This document shows positions 1 to 12,025 of a stretch of 64,000 nt of DNA, piece by piece. The notes below the pieces were generated by a model, which worked only from the letters and a program-made list of their open reading frames with translations, searched no databases and had not been told where the DNA came from. A program made the position numbers and the translations under genes. This DNA is from Streptomyces olindensis (GTDB lineage: Bacteria > Actinomycetota > Actinomycetes > Streptomycetales > Streptomycetaceae), in NCBI GenBank assembly GCA_000696115.1, contig JJOH01000002.1:279230-343229 (forward strand), in the 5' to 3' direction. Within the stretch, counting starts at the first letter, position 1; the number at the start of each line of letters is the position of its first letter.

Positions 1-750
1 GACCTCCTCGATGACGGCGGCGGAGAAGCCGGGCGGGGTGTTGATGCCGGTGCCGACGGCCGTACCGCCGAGGGGGAGTTCGGCGAGCCGGGGGAGGGAG
101 GCCTCCAGCCGCTCGATCCCGTACCGCACCTGGGCGGCGTACCCGCCGAACTCCTGCCCCAGCGTCACGGGCGTGGCGTCCATCAGGTGGGTCCGCCCCG
201 ACTTCACGACGTCGGAGAACTCCTCCGCCTTGCGCTCCAGGGAGGCGGCGAGATGGTCCAGGGCGGGGATCAGATCGCGGGTCACGGCCGCGGTGGCGGC
301 GATGTGGATCGACGAGGGAAACACGTCGTTGGACGACTGGGAGGCGTTGACGTGGTCGTTCGGGTGCACGGGGCGCCCGAGCCGCTCGGTGGCCAGAGTG
401 GCGATGACCTCGTTGGTGTTCATGTTGGACGAGGTCCCGGACCCGGTCTGGAACACGTCGACGGGGAAGTGCTCGTCCCACGAGCCCTCGGCGACCTCCC
501 CGGCCGCCTCCTGGATCGCCTGGGCGACGTCCTTGTCCAGGACCCCCAGCTCGGCGTTGACCTTGGCCGCCGCGCCCTTGATGCGGGCGAGGGCCTCGAT
601 GTGGGCGCGCTCGATGCGCTGCCCGGAGACGGGGAAGTTCTCCACCGCCCGCTGGGTCTGCGCACGCCACTTGGCGTGGGCGGGCACCCGCACCTCGCCC
701 ATGGAGTCGTGCTCGGTGCGGTACTCGGTCCTGTCCTGCTCGTCGGTCAT
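1..750 (-). CDS. fumC: Fumarate hydratase, class II (partial, C-terminus off the left edge)
   Basis: Iron-independent fumarase interconverting fumarate and L-malate in the TCA cycle; the family forms cytosolic homotetramers. The frame opens at the ATG at 748-750 and runs off the window, so the N-terminal 250 residues are present. The class II substrate-site segments are visible: [15 protein letters not shown] at about residues 103-117 and [14 protein letters not shown] at about 129-142. The GSxxMPxKxN superfamily signature would lie in the missing half. It is 77 bp downstream of, and on the same strand as, an unrelated class I fumarase, so the two may be co-transcribed. The family assignment is secure; only the truncation limits it. 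Confidence 0.95.
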   Translation of the reverse strand, partial: MTDEQDRTEYRTEHDSMGEVRVPAHAKWRAQTQRAVENFPVSGQRIERAHIEALARIKGAAAKVNAELGVLDKDVAQAIQEAAGEVAEGSWDEHFPVDVFQTGSGTSSNMNTNEVIATLATERLGRPVHPNDHVNASQSSNDVFPSSIHIAATAAVTRDLIPALDHLAASLERKAEEFSDVVKSGRTHLMDATPVTLGQEFGGYAAQVRYGIERLEASLPRLAELPLGGTAVGTGINTPPGFSAAVIEEV

Positions 751-827
751 CGACGATCACCTCCACGTGTCACAGCGTCAGCGCCGCGACCACTGTTCCC
801 CGTGGAGGCGAATCGTCACCGCCCTTC

Positions 828-2498
<1,671 letters not shown>

Positions 2499-2664
2499 CT
2501 CGCCCATTCCTCACTCGACAGACGGCGGCCCGCCTCCATCGGCGAGCGCCCACCAGACTAGAACCCCGGCGGTGGCCGTGAGCTTGTGAGGTAAGGCTCA
2601 GTTCGTCACAGCCGGCCGCGATGCGGGGGTGGCGCTGGGGGTGTCGCGATCTATCGTGTTTCGG

Positions 2665-2676
2665 TACGCTGCTGTC
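2665..2676 (+). promoter_or_regulatory. Leaderless-type promoter -10 element
   Basis: TACGCT at 2665-2670 lies six nucleotides before the GTG at 2677 and no ribosome-binding site precedes it. Transcription would therefore start at or next to the start codon. Confidence 0.45.
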
Positions 2677-3396
2677 GTGGACCTTCAGAAGCAGGACCTT
2701 CAGAAGCAGGATCTTCAGAAGCAGCAGGGCGCACCCACCGCCTCCGAGTTCCGTGCCTCCGACGCCGAGCGCGACCGGATCGCCGACATCCTGCACGACG
2801 CCCTCGCCGAGGGCCGTCTCACCGCGGACGAGCACGCCGAGCGCGTCGAGGGGGTGCTGCGCGCCAAGACGGTCGGTGAGCTGGAGGTCTTCATACGGGA
2901 CCTGCCAGCGGCCCACCGCCGGGGCCCCGGCCAGGCCCCCAGCCCGGCCCCGCACCGCCCCACGGCCGGCGCCATCCCCATCGAACCGGACGACACCGTC
3001 GTCGCGGTCTTCAGCGGCGCCGTCCGCAAGGGCCGCTGGCGCGCGGGCCGCCGGATCCACGCCTACGCGATCTTCGGCAGCGTCGAGATCGACCTCAGCG
3101 AGGCCCTCTTCGACCACCAGCAGGTCGTGATCAAGTCCTTTGCGATCTTCGGCAGCGTCGACATCCGCGTCCCGGAGAACGTGTCGCTGCGCGGCATGGG
3201 CGGCGGCGTGCTCGGCAGCTTCGAGGTCGACACCCTCGACTCGGGCGAACCGGAGGCCCCGGTCGTCTACGTCGACGGCTGGGCCGTCCTGGGCAGCGTC
3301 GAGGCCCGACCCCGGCGCGGCAAGGTCGTCGCCGACATCCTGGACCGGGTGCAGCGCAAGGTCGACAAGAGTTTGCGCAAACACCTGGGGCATTGA
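2677..3396 (+). CDS. DUF1707 domain protein with N-terminal DLQKQ repeats
   Basis: 239-aa protein of the actinobacterial DUF1707 family; no biochemical function is established. The DUF1707 segment (ASDAERDRIADILHDALAEG, LTADEHAERV) spans roughly residues 25-75. A linker follows, then a C-terminal half rich in IFGSVEIDL / IFGSVDIRV / VLGSVEARP repeats that resembles the LiaF-like C-terminal beta-helix family. The start is taken at GTG 2677 because a -10-like hexamer ends six nt upstream and no Shine-Dalgarno precedes it. Directly after the start a 15-bp unit is repeated three times and encodes DLQKQ DLQKQ DLQKQ, an odd low-complexity amphipathic leader. No signal peptide or transmembrane segment is evident. 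Confidence 0.8.
   Translation: MDLQKQDLQKQDLQKQQGAPTASEFRASDAERDRIADILHDALAEGRLTADEHAERVEGVLRAKTVGELEVFIRDLPAAHRRGPGQAPSPAPHRPTAGAIPIEPDDTVVAVFSGAVRKGRWRAGRRIHAYAIFGSVEIDLSEALFDHQQVVIKSFAIFGSVDIRVPENVSLRGMGGGVLGSFEVDTLDSGEPEAPVVYVDGWAVLGSVEARPRRGKVVADILDRVQRKVDKSLRKHLGH
2680..2724 (+). repeat. Three tandem 15-bp units encoding DLQKQ
   Basis: Units at 2680-2694, 2695-2709 and 2710-2724; the first two are identical and the third differs by one base (GAT for GAC). Copy number is a plausible strain-variable feature. Confidence 0.9.
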
Positions 3397-3510
3397 CAGT
3401 CGCGAATCCCTCGAAAGCGACGGATCGGAACTCAGTGCATAGGCGCGCGCACAGCGGGTAGGCCTTGCTGCATCGTCTCTCGCTCGCGAAGCCGTCGTCA
3501 GGAGTAGACC

Positions 3511-3888
3511 GTGCTGCAACCGCCGCATTCGTCCCTGCAGGTAGCTGCCGTTCCGGCCCCGCGGGTGCCAGCGCGAGACAGGGACCAGGACGCCCCGTGG
3601 CACACCGAGGCGGTGTGCCGGCGTGACGAGGCCGGCCTGTTCTTCGCCCCCTCCAAGGAGCCCACGGCCGCCCGGCTCTCCCGGGAAGAGGCGGCGAAAC
3701 GGGTCTGCGCCCGCTGTCCGGTCATGGTCGAATGCCGCGAGCACGCCCTGCTCCAGCCGGAACCCTACGGCGTCTGGGGCGGCCTCACCGCCGCCGAGCG
3801 CCGCGTGGTCCTGGCCCGGCGCCGCCGCCGCGACCTGGAGCTGAAGAAGACGGCCCGCTCGGCGAACCGCATAGCGGCGGCCGGCTGA
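3511..3888 (+). CDS. wblI: WhiB-family iron-sulfur transcription factor
   Basis: 125-aa WhiB-like regulator, an actinobacterial [4Fe-4S]-binding factor that usually acts with the principal sigma factor. Four conserved cysteines are seen: one in EAVCRRDEAGLFF, two in VCARCPVMVEC (CxxC plus a further Cys), followed by the GVWGG turn (YGVWGGLTAAER) and a basic C-terminal tail RRRRRDLELKK. The start GTG at 3511 has AGGAG at 3500-3504. The neighbourhood (DUF1707 gene upstream, glpX downstream) matches the wblI locus as remembered from Streptomyces coelicolor, so the symbol is a context-based inference. A strong terminator follows. Confidence 0.9.
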   Translation: MLQPPHSSLQVAAVPAPRVPARDRDQDAPWHTEAVCRRDEAGLFFAPSKEPTAARLSREEAAKRVCARCPVMVECREHALLQPEPYGVWGGLTAAERRVVLARRRRRDLELKKTARSANRIAAAG

Positions 3889-3904
3889 CAGGACGAGATG
3901 CGCG

Positions 3905-3938
3905 AAAGGGCGTCCCCACCGCACCGGGGACGCCCTTT
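3905..3938 (+). terminator. Intrinsic terminator between wblI and glpX
   Basis: Perfect 13-bp stem AAAGGGCGTCCCC (3905-3917) and GGGGACGCCCTTT (3926-3938) with an 8-nt loop. It lies between convergent genes and can serve both. Confidence 0.85.
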
Positions 3939-3972
3939 CTTGCAGGGGGGCGGAGCTGGGTCGCGCGCTACT

Positions 3973-5007
3973 TCACTTCCCCTTGTCGAAGTCGATCGCG
4001 CTGTACGCCCGGAGCTTGGACAGCCGGTGCTCCGAATCGATCCTGCGCACCGTGCCCGACCGGGACCGCATCACGATCGAGTCGGTCGTGGCGGTCTCCG
4101 CCCGGTACCGAACCCCTCGCAGCAGCTCCCCGTCCGTGATCCCCGTCGCCACGAAGAACACGTTCTCCCCGGTCACCAGGTCCTCCGTGGTCAGCACCCG
4201 GTCGAGATCGTGCCCCGCGTCGATCGCCCGCTGCCGCTCCTCGTCGTCCTTCGGCCACAGCTTGCCCTGGATCGTGCCGCCCAGGCACTTCACCGCACAG
4301 GCCGAGATGATGCCCTCGGGCGTACCGCCGATGCCGAGCAGCAGATCGACCCCGGTGCCCTCCCGCAGCGCCAGGATCGAGCCGGCCACGTCACCGTCGG
4401 AGATCAGCTTGATGCGCGCGCCGGTGTCCCGGATCTCCTTGATGATGCCCTCGTGCCGCGGCCGGTCCAGGATCACCACGGTGACGTCCTCCGGCGCGGA
4501 CCGCTTGGCCTTGGCGACCCGGCGGATGTTCACCGACACCGGCGCGTTGATGTCGACGAAGTCGGCCGCCTCGGGCCCGGTGACCAGCTTGTCCATGTAG
4601 AAGACGGCGGAGGGGTCGAACATCGACCCGCGCTCGGCGGCGGCCAGCACCGCGATCGCGTTCGTCATGCCCTTGGCGGTCAGCGTCGTGCCGTCGATCG
4701 GGTCCACGGCGATGTCGCACTCGGGCCCGGTCCCGTCGCCCACGCGCTCCCCGTTGAACAACATCGGGGCCTCGTCCTTCTCGCCCTCGCCGATGACGAC
4801 CACGCCGTTCATCGAGACGGTGGAGACGAGGGTCCGCATGGCACGGACCGCGGCGCCGTCGGCGCCGTTCTTGTCACCGCGTCCGACCCAGCGGCCCGCG
4901 GCCATCGCCGCCGCCTCGGTCACCCGGACCAGCTCCAGGGCGAGGTTGCGGTCGGGGGCCTCGGAGGGCACATCGAGTTCGGACGGCAAGTGATGATGCT
5001 CGGTCAT
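3973..5007 (-). CDS. glpX: Fructose-1,6-bisphosphatase, class II
   Basis: 344-aa gluconeogenic phosphatase hydrolysing fructose 1,6-bisphosphate to fructose 6-phosphate, cytosolic and metal dependent. Diagnostic class II motifs are [11 protein letters not shown] (about residues 40-50), the metal site [15 protein letters not shown] and [12 protein letters not shown]. Length fits GlpX proteins (about 330-345 aa). The ATG at 5005-5007 is preceded on the minus strand by an AAGGTGCG-type ribosome site. It is divergent from the DUF4245 gene. This is the usual main FBPase in actinobacteria; no anomaly seen. Confidence 0.95.
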   Translation of the reverse strand: MTEHHHLPSELDVPSEAPDRNLALELVRVTEAAAMAAGRWVGRGDKNGADGAAVRAMRTLVSTVSMNGVVVIGEGEKDEAPMLFNGERVGDGTGPECDIAVDPIDGTTLTAKGMTNAIAVLAAAERGSMFDPSAVFYMDKLVTGPEAADFVDINAPVSVNIRRVAKAKRSAPEDVTVVILDRPRHEGIIKEIRDTGARIKLISDGDVAGSILALREGTGVDLLLGIGGTPEGIISACAVKCLGGTIQGKLWPKDDEERQRAIDAGHDLDRVLTTEDLVTGENVFFVATGITDGELLRGVRYRAETATTDSIVMRSRSGTVRRIDSEHRLSKLRAYSAIDFDKGK

Positions 5008-5134
5008 CGGAGCGCACCTTTCTGTACGACGACGGCCGGATGAGGGCTTTGTCGCCCGACTCTATCGCCGAGCCCGCAAAATGAGCAGGGGCCCCCACGG
5101 ATGAGCGCGGCGGAGACCTGCGACGATAGGGGGC

Positions 5135-5659
5135 GTGGCAGGCACGAACGGCAAGCAGAAGACGGCGCGGGACATGATCCTCTCGATGGGGGTCATCGTC
5201 CTCGTGGCGGGCGTCATATACCTCTTCATCCCCCACGACGACAGCCCGCCCGACCTCAAGCGCGTCGACTACCGGGTCGAGCTGCTCACGGCACGCCGCG
5301 CCGCCCCGTACCCCGTCGCCGCGCCCCAGGGGCTGCCCGACACCTGGAAGGCCACCTCCGTCCGCTACCAGGCCGACGAGTTCGACACCTGGCACCTCGG
5401 CTTCCACGACCCCGAAGGGGAGTACGTGGCGGTCGAGCAGTCCACTCAGCGGCGGCCCGTCTTCCTCGACGAGGCCACGCAGGGCGCCCGGGAGACCGGG
5501 AAGACGGAGAAGATCGACGGCCGGACGTGGACCCGCTGGGAGGGCGGCCGGTACGACGCGCTGGTCCTGGAGGGCACCAAGGGCTCGACCACGGTCGTCA
5601 CGGGCACGGCGTCGTTCGCGCAGCTGACGAAGATGGCGGAGGCGCTGGAGACGAAGTGA
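5135..5659 (+). CDS. DUF4245 family membrane-anchored protein
   Basis: 174 aa with one N-terminal transmembrane helix (MILSMGVIVLVAGVIYLFI, about residues 14-32) and an extracytoplasmic domain, typical of the actinobacterial DUF4245 family whose function is unknown. The GTG at 5135 comes directly after a GATAGGGGGC stretch, so the mRNA may be leaderless. The conserved WTRWEGGRYDALVLEG region precedes the C-terminus. The gene is divergent from glpX and ends at a strong hairpin. Confidence 0.8.
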   Translation: MAGTNGKQKTARDMILSMGVIVLVAGVIYLFIPHDDSPPDLKRVDYRVELLTARRAAPYPVAAPQGLPDTWKATSVRYQADEFDTWHLGFHDPEGEYVAVEQSTQRRPVFLDEATQGARETGKTEKIDGRTWTRWEGGRYDALVLEGTKGSTTVVTGTASFAQLTKMAEALETK

Positions 5660-5664
5660 CCGCG

Positions 5665-5708
5665 CACGAGGAAGGCCCCCGGCGTATGTGCCGGGGGCCT
5701 TCCTCGTG
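5665..5708 (+). terminator. Intrinsic terminator after the DUF4245 gene
   Basis: Perfect 18-bp stem (arms 5665-5682 and 5691-5708, loop CGTATGTG) between convergent genes. Confidence 0.9.
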
Positions 5709-5734
5709 TCCGTGGCTCGGACGGTGTCCGTGGC

Positions 5735-6325
5735 TCAGACGGTCGTGACGACCTGCTCGAACTCCAGGCGCGGGGAGCGCGGGAACCAGGCGTCCGGGCC
5801 CGGCCGGCCGATGTTGACGACCATCAGCGGGGTGTGGTCGTCGTCCAGGAACTCCTTGCGGATGCCCTCCAGGTCGGCGCCCGTCATGGGACCGGCGGCC
5901 AGACCGGCGGCGCGGACACCGATGATGAAGTAGGCGGCCTGCAGCGCGGCGTTCAGCGCGGCGGCGCTCTCGCGGGCCGGGCGCTCGGCGAAGAAGGCGT
6001 CCTTGGCCTGCGGGAAGGCCGGGAACAGGTGCGGCAGCTCCTCGTGGAACTCGTTGTCCGCGGAGAGGATGGCGACCAGCGGGGCGGCGGCCGTCTTGGG
6101 CTGGTTGCCCTCGGCCATGTGCTGCACCAGGCGCTCACGGGCCTCGGGGGAGCGGACCAGGGTGATGCGCAGGGGAGTCTGGTTGAAGGCGGTCGGGCCG
6201 TACTTGACCAGGTCGTAGATCGCCTGCACCTGCTCGTCGGTCACCGGCTCGTCGGTGAAGGTGTTGGCGGTGCGGGCCTCGCGGAAGAGCAGGTCCTGGG
6301 CGGCGGGGTCAAGAACGAGAGACAT
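5735..6325 (-). CDS. Nitroreductase family (malonic semialdehyde reductase / RutE-like)
   Basis: 196-aa FMN-dependent nitroreductase-fold oxidoreductase. It resembles the RutE/HadB branch: ARTANTFTDEPVTDEQV near residue 17, YGPTAFNQTPLRI (about 41-53, the flavin-contact segment), and GVRAAGLAAGPMTG (about 137-150). The start is the ATG at 6323-6325, giving MSLVLDPAAQDLLF; the frame stays open upstream but lacks a plausible ribosome site. The substrate is not deducible; in Escherichia coli RutE reduces malonic semialdehyde, but no rut operon is here. It appears monocistronic and convergent with the DUF4245 gene. Confidence 0.85.
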   Translation of the reverse strand: MSLVLDPAAQDLLFREARTANTFTDEPVTDEQVQAIYDLVKYGPTAFNQTPLRITLVRSPEARERLVQHMAEGNQPKTAAAPLVAILSADNEFHEELPHLFPAFPQAKDAFFAERPARESAAALNAALQAAYFIIGVRAAGLAAGPMTGADLEGIRKEFLDDDHTPLMVVNIGRPGPDAWFPRSPRLEFEQVVTTV

Positions 6326-6479
6326 GAGCGGAACCTTCTGGGGACGTACGTCGGATCCGGGGAACCGGACCGGCTGACGTCCTCGACCGTACGTCAATGA
6401 AGTTCAACGTTCAACCATATCCAGGGTGTGGTGATCCACCTCACAGTGAGTCACCTGTGATCCCGTAATTCCGGCGGAG

Positions 6480-6725
6480 CTACTCGGCGTCCTCGTCGTC
6501 CGCGGCCTCCTCCGCCAGCGCCGCGTCCAGCCGCGCCCGGGCCCCGTCCAGCCAGCGCCGGCACACCTTGGCCAGCTCCTCGCCCCGCTCCCAGAGCGCG
6601 AGGGACTCCTCCAGCGTCGTACCGCCCGCCTCCAGACGGCGGACGACCTCGATCAGCTCATCCCGCGCCTGCTCGTACCCGAGCGCCTCGGCCGTGCCCG
6701 GCGTCTCATCAACCTCGCTGGTCAT
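6480..6725 (-). CDS. xseB: Exodeoxyribonuclease VII small subunit
   Basis: 81-aa XseB, the helical small subunit of exonuclease VII, which degrades single-stranded DNA to oligonucleotides. The family core [27 protein letters not shown] is contained within residues 16-42, followed by LWERGEEL and an acidic tail. It follows xseA by 9 nt on the same strand, the normal two-gene operon. Confidence 0.95.
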   Translation of the reverse strand: MTSEVDETPGTAEALGYEQARDELIEVVRRLEAGGTTLEESLALWERGEELAKVCRRWLDGARARLDAALAEEAADDEDAE

Positions 6726-6734
6726 CCACCCACC

Positions 6735-7943
6735 CTATGTGTCCACTCGTACGGAGAACTCACCCTCGGAGACCCGCGCGCGCAGGGCCTCACCGGCCTC
6801 GACCTCGCCCGGGTCGCGGACGGCGTGCCCGTCGGCCTTCTGCAGCACGGCGTACCCGCGCTTCAGGGTCGCGGCGGGGGAGAGGGCCACCACGCGCGCG
6901 TGCGTGTGCGTCAGCTCGGAGTCGGCCCGGTCCAACTGGTGCCGCAGGCAGCGCCGGCCCCGGTCGAGCAGCTCCGCCACGTGGTCGGCGCGTTCGTCGA
7001 TCATCCGGTGCGGATCCTCTATCGACGGCCGCGCGAGCGCGTGGGCCAGCCCCCGCTCCTCGCGCTCCACCAGGGCAGCCACGCACCGCCGCGCCCGGTC
7101 CCGCAGCAGCCGCACCCGCTCGTACTCCTCGCCGACGTCCGGTACGACCTTCTTGGCGGCGTCGGTCGGCGTGGAGGCGCGCAGGTCGGCGACGTGATCG
7201 AGGAGCGGATTGTCGGGCTCGTGCCCGATCGCGGACACCACGGGCGTACGGCACTGGGCGACGGTCCGGATCAGCTGCTCGTCGGAGAACGGCAGCAGGT
7301 CCTCCACGCTGCCGCCGCCCCGGGCGACGATGATCACGTCGACGTCGTCGATCGCGTCCAGCTCCTTCACGGCCTGCACGACCTGCGGCACGGCGTGCAC
7401 GCCCTGAACGGCGACGTTGCGCACCTCGAAGCGGACGGCGGGCCAGCGGTGCCGGGCGTTCTCCAGCACGTCCCGCTCCGCGGCCGAGGCCCGGCCGCAG
7501 ACCAGCCCGATCAGCTGTGGCAGGAACGGCAGTGGCTTCTTGCGCTCCGGCGCGAACAGGCCCTCCCGCGCGAGGGCCTTCTTCAGCTGCTCCAGCCGCG
7601 CGAGCAGCTCCCCGACCCCGACGGGCCTTATCTCGGCGGCCCGCAGCGACAACTGCCCTCGCGGGGCGTACCACTCGGGCTTCGCGAGGACGACGACCCG
7701 GGCGCCCTCGCTGACCACGTCCGCGACGGCGTCGAACACCTGCCGGTAGCAGGTCACGCTGACGGAGATGTCGTACGAGGGGTCCCGCAGCGTCAGGAAC
7801 ACCACGCCCGCGCCCGGCCGCCGCGACAACTGCGTGATCTGTCCCTCGACCCACACCGCCCCGAGCCGGTCGATCCACCCCCCGATGAGCCGTGACACCT
7901 CGCCGACGGGCAGCGGGGATTCCGGAGTCGTGTTCACAGCCAT
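6735..7943 (-). CDS. xseA: Exodeoxyribonuclease VII large subunit
   Basis: 402-aa catalytic subunit of exonuclease VII in DNA repair. The N-terminal OB-fold domain ([26 protein letters not shown]) is followed by the exonuclease domain with [16 protein letters not shown] and [20 protein letters not shown], the latter including the conserved GHE-D-LD catalytic region. The C-terminus RGYAVLQ is typical. MAVNTTPE at 7943 was chosen; an upstream in-frame start at 7973 would add ten residues absent from the family. It forms an operon with xseB. Confidence 0.95.
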   Translation of the reverse strand: MAVNTTPESPLPVGEVSRLIGGWIDRLGAVWVEGQITQLSRRPGAGVVFLTLRDPSYDISVSVTCYRQVFDAVADVVSEGARVVVLAKPEWYAPRGQLSLRAAEIRPVGVGELLARLEQLKKALAREGLFAPERKKPLPFLPQLIGLVCGRASAAERDVLENARHRWPAVRFEVRNVAVQGVHAVPQVVQAVKELDAIDDVDVIIVARGGGSVEDLLPFSDEQLIRTVAQCRTPVVSAIGHEPDNPLLDHVADLRASTPTDAAKKVVPDVGEEYERVRLLRDRARRCVAALVEREERGLAHALARPSIEDPHRMIDERADHVAELLDRGRRCLRHQLDRADSELTHTHARVVALSPAATLKRGYAVLQKADGHAVRDPGEVEAGEALRARVSEGEFSVRVDT

Positions 7944-8094
7944 GCCCGCGAGCGTAGTGGCCACCACCGACAATGCCGATCAGCCGCCGCGTCCCGCCCG
8001 ACACCCTCCGGTGTCCCCGTCAGTCACGTCACGCCCTGTCAGTCTTCTCAGGGACTCCACAGCGGCGCGATCTTCGACCCGCCGGACGCGGCCT

Positions 8095-8107
8095 TACGAT
8101 GGGACCC
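8095..8107 (+). promoter_or_regulatory. Leaderless-type promoter of ispH
   Basis: TACGAT at 8095-8100 lies seven nucleotides before the ATG at 8108 and no Shine-Dalgarno sequence is present, consistent with a leaderless mRNA. Confidence 0.45.
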
Positions 8108-9124
8108 ATGTCTGCTTCGCCTGGCCGCCGTGTCCTGCTCGCCGCCCCCCGTGGCTACTGCGCGGGTGTGGACCGCGCCGTGATCGCCGTCGAGAAAGCC
8201 CTGGAGCAGTACGGCGCTCCGGTCTACGTCCGCCACGAGATCGTCCACAACAAGTACGTCGTGCAGACCCTGGAGAAGAAGGGCGCGATCTTCGTCGAGC
8301 AGACGGAAGAGGTCCCGCCGGGCAACATCGTCATGTTCTCGGCGCACGGCGTGGCCCCCGTCGTCCACGAGGAGGCCGAGCGCGGCCGCCTCGCCACCAT
8401 CGACGCCACCTGCCCGCTGGTCACCAAGGTCCACAAGGAAGCCGTCCGCTTCGCCAACGACGACTACGACATCCTCCTGATCGGCCACGAGGGCCACGAG
8501 GAGGTCATCGGCACCTCCGGCGAGGCCCCCGACCACATCCAGCTCGTCGACGGCCCCGGCGACGTCGACAAGGTCGAGGTCCGCGACCCGTCCAAGGTCG
8601 TCTGGCTCTCCCAGACCACGCTGTCCGTCGACGAGACCATGGAGACCGTCGACGCCCTGAAGGAGAAGTTCCCGCAGCTCATCTCCCCGCCCAGCGACGA
8701 CATCTGCTACGCCACGCAGAACCGCCAGCTGGCCGTGAAGCAGATGGGCGCCGAGTCCGACCTGGTGATCGTGGTCGGCTCCCGCAACTCCTCCAACTCC
8801 AAGCGGCTCGTGGAGGTCGCCAAGATCGCGGGCGCCCGCGCCGCCTACCTCGTGGACTTCGCCGACGAGATCGACGAGGCCTGGCTGGAGGGCGTGACCA
8901 CGGTCGGCGTCACCTCGGGCGCCTCCGTGCCGGAGGTCCTGGTCGAGCAGGTCCTGGAATGGCTCTCGCAGCGTGGCTTCGAGGACGTCGAGATCGTCAA
9001 GGCCGCCGAGGAGTCCATCACGTTCTCCCTGCCCAAGGAGCTCCGCCGCGACCTGCGCGAGGAGGCGGCGGCGCTGGTCGCCGAGCGCGGCGGGGCCGGG
9101 GCCGGTGAAAATTCCGGGGAGTGA
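8108..9124 (+). CDS. ispH: 4-hydroxy-3-methylbut-2-enyl diphosphate reductase
   Basis: 338-aa iron-sulfur enzyme making IPP and DMAPP in the last MEP-pathway step. The three cluster cysteines lie in [13 protein letters not shown] (about residue 17), [15 protein letters not shown] (about 103) and [14 protein letters not shown] (about 200); the substrate-binding [10 protein letters not shown] follows at about 227. Length matches LytB/IspH. The ATG at 8108 is chosen over upstream in-frame codons because family similarity begins there and a -10-like TACGAT ends seven nt upstream. Divergent from xseA. Confidence 0.96.
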   Translation: MSASPGRRVLLAAPRGYCAGVDRAVIAVEKALEQYGAPVYVRHEIVHNKYVVQTLEKKGAIFVEQTEEVPPGNIVMFSAHGVAPVVHEEAERGRLATIDATCPLVTKVHKEAVRFANDDYDILLIGHEGHEEVIGTSGEAPDHIQLVDGPGDVDKVEVRDPSKVVWLSQTTLSVDETMETVDALKEKFPQLISPPSDDICYATQNRQLAVKQMGAESDLVIVVGSRNSSNSKRLVEVAKIAGARAAYLVDFADEIDEAWLEGVTTVGVTSGASVPEVLVEQVLEWLSQRGFEDVEIVKAAEESITFSLPKELRRDLREEAAALVAERGGAGAGENSGE

Positions 9125-9192
9125 TCGCGGACGGGCCGGGCAGCCACCGCTGTCCGGCCGTGACTGTCAGTCGTTCGTCGTAACGTAGGGCC

Positions 9193-9939
9193 ATGCAGAT
9201 CTTCGGTGTGGACATCGGCGGTTCCGGGATCAAGGGTGCCCCGGTGGACCTGGACAAGGGCGACCTGGCGCGGGAGCGCCACAAGGTCCTCACCCCGCAC
9301 CCGGCCACGCCCGACGGGGTGGCCGACGGCGTCAGGCAGGTCGTCGACCACTTCGGCTGGACCGGACCCGTCGGGGTCACGTTCCCGGGCGTGGTCACCG
9401 ACGGAGCCATGATCCGTACGGCGGCGAACGTCGACGACAGCTGGATCGACACCGACGCGCGGGCACTGCTCGGTGAGCGGCTGGGCGGCCTGCCGGTGAC
9501 GGTGGTGAACGACGCGGACGCGGCGGGCGTCGCCGAGATGCACTTCGGCGCCGGCCGCGACCGCCGGGGCACAGTGATCCTGCTGACGTTCGGCACGGGC
9601 ATCGGCAGCGCGGTCTTCGTCGACGGCGTCCTGGTCCCCAACACCGAGCTGGGCCACCTGGAGCTGGAGGGGCACGACGCGGAGAAGCGCGCCTCCAGCA
9701 AGGCCCGCGAGGACCACGACATGACGTGGGAGCACTGGGCGGCGCACCGCGTGCGCAGGTACCTCGCCCATGTCGAGATGCTGTTCTCGCCGGAGCTGTT
9801 CATCATCGGCGGCGGCGTCAGCCGCAAGTCCCACAAGTTCCTGCCCTACATCGAGGGCATCAAGGCGGAGATCGTCCCGGCGCAGCTGCAGAACAACGCG
9901 GGCATCGTGGGGGCGGCGATGCGGGCGGCCGGACACTAG
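9193..9939 (+). CDS. ppgK: Polyphosphate glucokinase
   Basis: 248-aa ROK-family sugar kinase phosphorylating glucose, preferring inorganic polyphosphate in actinobacteria. The N-terminal phosphate loop [17 protein letters not shown], the conserved [14 protein letters not shown] and [15 protein letters not shown], and the late [14 protein letters not shown] are all present. It lacks the zinc-binding CxCGxxGC motif of ROK glucokinases, as is normal for PpgK. TAACGT at 9181-9186 is six nt before the ATG, suggesting a leaderless transcript. It follows ispH by 68 bp. Confidence 0.93.
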   Translation: MQIFGVDIGGSGIKGAPVDLDKGDLARERHKVLTPHPATPDGVADGVRQVVDHFGWTGPVGVTFPGVVTDGAMIRTAANVDDSWIDTDARALLGERLGGLPVTVVNDADAAGVAEMHFGAGRDRRGTVILLTFGTGIGSAVFVDGVLVPNTELGHLELEGHDAEKRASSKAREDHDMTWEHWAAHRVRRYLAHVEMLFSPELFIIGGGVSRKSHKFLPYIEGIKAEIVPAQLQNNAGIVGAAMRAAGH

Positions 9940-9959
9940 CCGGGCGGGGCCCCGCGCCG

Positions 9960-10442
9960 TCACATCGGCGGGCGGGCCCCGGCCGTCCGCCGCCGGTGCA
10001 CCAGCCTGATCCGCCGGACGATCACGATCAGCCCGGCGATCAGGGTCCCGCCGTACAGCCACCCGGCCTGCGTGGCGAGCGCCGTCAGCAGCCCCATCAG
10101 CCTGCCGCCGGTCCCTCCGTCGCCCTCGGCCACCGGCAGCAGCCCCACGGCGAACGCGATCGGCACGACCACGGGCGCGGTCATCAGGTCCCCCCGGCGC
10201 ACCCAGAGGGCGGTCAGCACGCACACCGGCAGGAACAGCACGCCGTACGCCGTCAGCGACGCCCCGAACAACACCGCGCACAGCGCGCCGAGCAGGAACA
10301 TCACCATCCCGCAGAACAGACCGCTGCCCAGCCCGGTCAGCCGCGGGTTCGGCATCCGCCCGGCGGCGGGCGCCGGCGCGGGCGCGGGCCGCCGTACCGG
10401 CGCCGGACGGCGCTGCGGGCCCGGCGGCCGGGCCGTGCGCAC
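9960..10442 (-). CDS. Predicted polytopic membrane protein, function unknown
   Basis: 160 aa with a proline/arginine-rich cytoplasmic N-terminus (repeats of RRPAP/APAPA, residues 1-30) and four likely transmembrane segments: SGLFCGMVMFLLGALCAVLF, AYGVLFLPVCVLTALWV, MTAPVVVPIAFAVGLLPV and GWLYGGTLIAGLIVIVRRI. A protein of this layout sits between ppgK and ychF in other Streptomyces by recollection. The start (GTG at 10440-10442) is uncertain because the low-complexity region continues upstream in other frames. No function can be assigned. Confidence 0.65.
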   Translation of the reverse strand: MRTARPPGPQRRPAPVRRPAPAPAPAAGRMPNPRLTGLGSGLFCGMVMFLLGALCAVLFGASLTAYGVLFLPVCVLTALWVRRGDLMTAPVVVPIAFAVGLLPVAEGDGGTGGRLMGLLTALATQAGWLYGGTLIAGLIVIVRRIRLVHRRRTAGARPPM

Positions 10443-10718
10443 GGGTCCGCCGCCCGCCCCCCGTTTCCGTCCTGCGGCGGCAGGGGCGGCCTCGGCCGGT
10501 CACGTCGCGGTCCGTACTGGGCGAGGTCGCGTCCTGTATTGCTCCACCGCACCAACTTAGGTCGTTCAATATGCCGAATGGCCCGTCAGACACGCCGTGG
10601 GCCGAGGCTTGGCCAAGCGTTCGATACGCCTCCCGGGGCGGTTCCGGGTACGCCGTAGACTGGTGGATCGGCCGGTCCCCTGGCCCCCTGGCCCTCTCCA
10701 CTCACGGGAAGTCGCAAC

Positions 10719-11807
<1,089 letters not shown>

Positions 11808-11856
11808 GCGTATGAAGTGACATCAGGTCGCTGACGCGGCGAACGTTCAATCAGGA

Positions 11857-11883
11857 GGGGCCGGGCTCGTGGAGCCCGGCCCC
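11857..11883 (+). terminator. Intrinsic terminator after ychF
   Basis: 12-bp stem GGGGCCGGGCTC (11857-11868) and GAGCCCGGCCCC (11872-11883) closed by a 3-nt loop. Nothing else was recognised between ychF and 12025. Confidence 0.8.
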
Positions 11884-12025
11884 TTCGTCGATCTCGTGCT
11901 GAGCACTGCTCGGGGGTATCGAAAGCGTGCTGTCGATGATAAGTTTCAGGCTGGAACTGAAACAAAAGGGCGCTGCGCTGAAGCGGCCCGAATGAAATGC
12001 AAGCCACGAAGGAGGGGACCTGCTG

